Of a stretch of 64,000 nt of DNA, positions 61,219 through 64,000 are shown piece by piece. The stretch is from positions 1 to 64,000 of the forward strand of contig CAYGUV010000002.1 of NCBI GenBank assembly GCA_964353185.1. Reading direction: 5' to 3'. The translations under genes were made by a program, and so were the position numbers. The stretch's first letter is position 1. Every line of letters begins with the position of its first letter. Origin of the DNA: GCA-2708415 sp964353185. GTDB taxonomy: Bacteria; Pseudomonadota; Alphaproteobacteria; Micavibrionales; Micavibrionaceae. The notes beneath the pieces are model-generated. The model was not told the origin of the DNA. It saw nothing but the letters and a program-made list of their open reading frames with translations, and ran no database searches.

Positions 61219-64000
61219 CTAATCATCTAGCATGACAAGGGAGGTATTCCCACCTGCAGCAGTCGTATCCGTACTAATTACTTTTTCAGACGCAAAGGCG
61301 CGTAAATATTGTGGACCACCTGCTTTTGGCCCCGTACCTGATAGGCCACGCCCACCAAAAGGCTGCACACCTACAACCGCGCCAATAGTTGACTTATTGA
61401 CATAGACATTACCTGCCAGAATACGACTGGTGACTTTATTAATAAAGCTATCAATACGGCTGTGAATGCCAAATGTAAGGCCAAATCCTGTTGCATTGAT
61501 ATCGTCGATTATTTGATCAATTTCATTAGCTTTAAATCTAATGATATGTAGCGCAGGACCAAATATTTCTTGATTTAATTCACCAATATTTGAAATTTCA
61601 TATGCAATTGGCGCAAAAAAAGTACCTTGGGTTTCTAAATTCTTATCCATGGGTATTTGCGCAATTTTTTTACCTAATCCTTCAAGGCGAATTTTATGAT
61701 GTTGTAAAATCGCACGCGCCTCTTCGCTGATTAAGGGGCCAATATCTGTTGTTAATTCTGAAGGATCTCCAACCTTCAATGTCTGCATTGCTCCTTTTAA
61801 CATCTCAATCGTTTTATCAGCAATATCATCTTGTAAATATAAAACACGACACGCTGAACATCTTTGCCCGGCTGACCCAAAGCTTGAGTTGAGGACATCA
61901 TCAACAACCTGCTCGGTTAATGCTGACGAATCGACAATCATCGCATTTTGCCCGCCTGTTTCGGCAATCAACCGCGCCATTGGCCCCGACTTTTGAGACA
62001 AGGTTTGATTGATAAGTTGGCCAACATGGGTTGACCCTGTAAAGGCAACACCAGAAAGATTCTTCATCTCAATTAACGCGGCACCAACCTTTGAATCACC
62101 AAGGACTAAACCTAGGGTTTGCGGCGGTACGCCTGCTTTGTGCATTAATTTAATAATCTTATAGGCTGTTAAAGGCGTTTGTTCTGCAGGTTTTGCAATA
62201 ACCGCATTACCCGCCATCATTGCGGCCACAATTTGCCCTGTAAAAATAGCAATTGGAAAATTCCAAGGTGAAATACAAATAAATACTCCACGACTTTTTA
62301 ATAAATAAGTATTTGTTTCGCCTGTAGGCCCTGGCAACATACTTCCTGTTTCATTAAAATCCTTACGGCCCATCGTGGCGTAATAACGACAAAAATCGAT
62401 GGCTTCCCGAACTTCATCATCGCAATCTTTTAAGGTGCGCCCCCCTTCTGTGTTTGCCAGATAGATAAGTTCCTCACGATTTTCGCCTAAAAGGTCTGCA
62501 ATTTTTTCTAAAGTTTTAGCCCGTTGATCAGCCGCTGTTTCGGACCAAATTTGATGGCCGATTTGGGCCGAAGTGGCCGCATTATCAACGGTGTCATAAG
62601 ACGCAAATAACGCCTGCCCAATTTGTGTAGAGGTTGATGGGTTATATATATTTACTTTGGTGCCATCTTTTTCAATGCGCCCGTTGATAATACTGGCTGC
62701 TGTATAAAATTTTCCCTTATATTCGCCCAAGTCATCTTGTAGTTCTTGTAACGCGATAGGGTTATCAAAATTAATCCCTTGTGAATTAATGCGTGTTTTT
62801 CCAAACAAATTTGCAGGTAACGGAATTTTAGGGTGCGCATATGCTTCCATGTTTTTCAACTGCATCACAGGGTCTTGAGCTATCTGCTCTGGCTCAAACG
62901 CTTTATCATATATTTTATGAACAAAAGAAGAATTAGCGCCATTTTCTAACATGCGCCGAACAAGATATGGCAGTAAGTCATTAAAAGGTCCAACGGGTGC
63001 ATAGACACAAATATTTATTTTAAAGTTTTCGTTTTTCAGATGTGCGTAAAGCGCGTCGCCCATTCCATAAAGTTTTTGAAACTCAAAATCTTTATAATTT
63101 GTATTCTTGGTAATTTTTTTACTTGTATCAGCCATTTTTAAAATAGAAAAAACAGTGTGCGCATTATGTGTTCCAAACATTGGATACAAAACATCACGCC
63201 GTGCCAACATTTTTTGGGCGCAATATAGGTAAGAAACATCTGTTGTTTTTTTACGTGTAAACGTTGGATATTTTTCATGCCCCATTAACTGTGCATGTTT
63301 AATTTCACTATCCCAATACGCGCCTTTTACAAGGCGTATTTGTATTTTGCGATCATGTATTTCTGCTAATTCAATAATATGATCAATCAAATCAGGGGCG
63401 GCTTTATGATAAGCTTGAATCGCTAAACCTAACCCTGACCAGGACGATGGTAAGTCTTGACCAAGAAGGGTTTCAAGTATTTCTATTGTTAAATCAATAC
63501 GAGCCACTTCTTCCGCATCAATTGTGACCGTTAGATTATCTTTTGCCGCGATATTGCAAAGTATTTTTAATTTTTCAACGAGATACGGAACAACCTCTTC
63601 CTTATGAACCCATTCAAAACGTGGGTGAAGCGCGGTTAATTTAACAGATATGCCTGGAATATTTTCTTTACTTATATTTTGTTTTTTATCTGTCACTTTG
63701 CTTGCGATAGTTTCAAGCGCAGATTTATAATTTTCAAAATAACGATCCGCATCTTCAAACGTGCGCGCGCCCTCACCCAACATATCATAGGAAAAACGAA
63801 AGCCGCTTTCTTGCCAATTACTTGCTGATTTCATAGCGGATTGAATGTTTTCGCCAACGACAAATTGCTTACCTAAAATTTTCATTGCGCGCATCATTGC
63901 TTCGCGAATAACTGGTTCACCTAGTTTTGAAAACAAACTATTCATTGTTTTTGTTGAGGCAGATAACCCAAGACCCGCAACGCGTGTCATCCAGTCTTTT
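61219..64000 (-). CDS. putA: Bifunctional proline dehydrogenase/glutamate-semialdehyde dehydrogenase (5' end outside window)
   Basis: The frame stays open through the right edge (Lys-Asp-Trp precede the first Met at 63990), and a typical PutA has about 100 more residues before this point, so the true start lies beyond 64000. Proline dehydrogenase part: about the first 400 visible residues (VSVKLTALHPRFE, RLVKGAYWDSEIK, GTHNAHT). Aldehyde dehydrogenase part: SPWNFPIAIFTGQ, FTGSTHVGQ, AETGGQNAMIVD, GSAGQRCSACR (catalytic Cys). Oxidises proline to glutamate. No C-terminal extension, and a DNA-binding N-terminus cannot be judged. Confidence 0.95.
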   Translation of the reverse strand, partial: KDWMTRVAGLGLSASTKTMNSLFSKLGEPVIREAMMRAMKILGKQFVVGENIQSAMKSASNWQESGFRFSYDMLGEGARTFEDADRYFENYKSALETIASKVTDKKQNISKENIPGISVKLTALHPRFEWVHKEEVVPYLVEKLKILCNIAAKDNLTVTIDAEEVARIDLTIEILETLLGQDLPSSWSGLGLAIQAYHKAAPDLIDHIIELAEIHDRKIQIRLVKGAYWDSEIKHAQLMGHEKYPTFTRKKTTDVSYLYCAQKMLARRDVLYPMFGTHNAHTVFSILKMADTSKKITKNTNYKDFEFQKLYGMGDALYAHLKNENFKINICVYAPVGPFNDLLPYLVRRMLENGANSSFVHKIYDKAFEPEQIAQDPVMQLKNMEAYAHPKIPLPANLFGKTRINSQGINFDNPIALQELQDDLGEYKGKFYTAASIINGRIEKDGTKVNIYNPSTSTQIGQALFASYDTVDNAATSAQIGHQIWSETAADQRAKTLEKIADLLGENREELIYLANTEGGRTLKDCDDEVREAIDFCRYYATMGRKDFNETGSMLPGPTGETNTYLLKSRGVFICISPWNFPIAIFTGQIVAAMMAGNAVIAKPAEQTPLTAYKIIKLMHKAGVPPQTLGLVLGDSKVGAALIEMKNLSGVAFTGSTHVGQLINQTLSQKSGPMARLIAETGGQNAMIVDSSALTEQVVDDVLNSSFGSAGQRCSACRVLYLQDDIADKTIEMLKGAMQTLKVGDPSELTTDIGPLISEEARAILQHHKIRLEGLGKKIAQIPMDKNLETQGTFFAPIAYEISNIGELNQEIFGPALHIIRFKANEIDQIIDDINATGFGLTFGIHSRIDSFINKVTSRILAGNVYVNKSTIGAVVGVQPFGGRGLSGTGPKAGGPQYLRAFASEKVISTDTTAAGGNTSLVMLDD

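Noticed and set aside
1..64000. CRISPR array or insertion sequence
   Set aside because: No regularly spaced repeats with spacers and no transposase with terminal inverted repeats were seen.

Overview
The window looks like a low-GC alphaproteobacterial chromosome carrying an integrated accessory region. The assignment rests on an IalB-family secreted protein, a PdhS/PleC-like cytoplasmic histidine kinase, a very large (about 1600 aa) NAD-dependent glutamate dehydrogenase, a ctaC-ctaD ... ctaB-ctaG-ctaE-surf1 aa3 oxidase locus, and a tuf gene followed by tRNA-Trp. I cannot name a genus. Unusually for this class, cytochrome c maturation is represented here by ResB/CcsA/ResA-type (System II) proteins.

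Layout. (1) 1-3112: one leftward operon with metal-handling character: a Cys/His/Met-rich secreted protein, an outer-membrane-like protein, a MerP-like HMA protein, a MerT-like membrane protein, a DUF305 protein and a glutaredoxin-MauE-like protein cut by the window edge. It has a strong near-consensus promoter that implies a leaderless message. (2) 3.2-16.6 kb: an AT-rich mobilizable or integrative element ending with a tyrosine integrase next to the 3' end of tRNA-Trp. It carries a MOB-type relaxase and a MobC-like partner, an excisionase-like HTH protein, a Phd-like antitoxin, HNH-like and HEPN/zinc-ribbon proteins, a previously unrecognised structured RNA with its own promoter and terminator (about 8.70-8.89 kb), and a probable defence operon: small membrane protein, PHP-SMC ATPase (Ppl/TrlF-like) and AbiV-like protein. 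A decayed mechanosensitive-channel fragment and two copies of a hairpin repeat lie near its ends. (3) 16.6-19.9 kb: tRNA-Trp, tuf with a 14-codon leader ORF, a small Cys-ended peptide, tRNA-Gly and a CDF metal exporter. (4) 19.9-24.6 kb: a REC-GGDEF-histidine kinase fusion with a convergent single-domain response regulator, an M42-like peptidase and a ROK kinase. (5) 24.6-35.9 kb: the resB-ccsA-resA operon, an AMIN lipoprotein, NAD-GDH, ubiA, rsmE and a MAPEG protein. (6) 36.0-44.6 kb: the cytochrome c oxidase and assembly genes, interrupted by ilvA and a short-chain dehydrogenase. (7) 44.7-64 kb: ordinary housekeeping and envelope genes: M23 peptidase, IalB, SPOUT methyltransferase, aminotransferase, a thioredoxin/DsbD-like/redoxin trio, a PAS histidine kinase, GST, cytochrome b561 with YceI, uppP, rsmD, rluB-like, tadA, purD and putA (5' end outside the window).

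How the parts fit: the native backbone is respiratory and amino-acid-catabolic (PutA yields glutamate, GDH deaminates it, and the oxidase with its heme, copper and thiol factors terminates respiration). The accessory block appears to have entered at tRNA-Trp, where alphaproteobacteria usually continue tuf - tRNA-Trp - secE - nusG; secE/nusG are absent from this window, so the element may run past its left edge. The best candidates for new biology are the structured RNA, the three-gene PHP-SMC/AbiV/small-membrane-protein operon, and the paired HNH-like and HEPN/zinc-ribbon genes.
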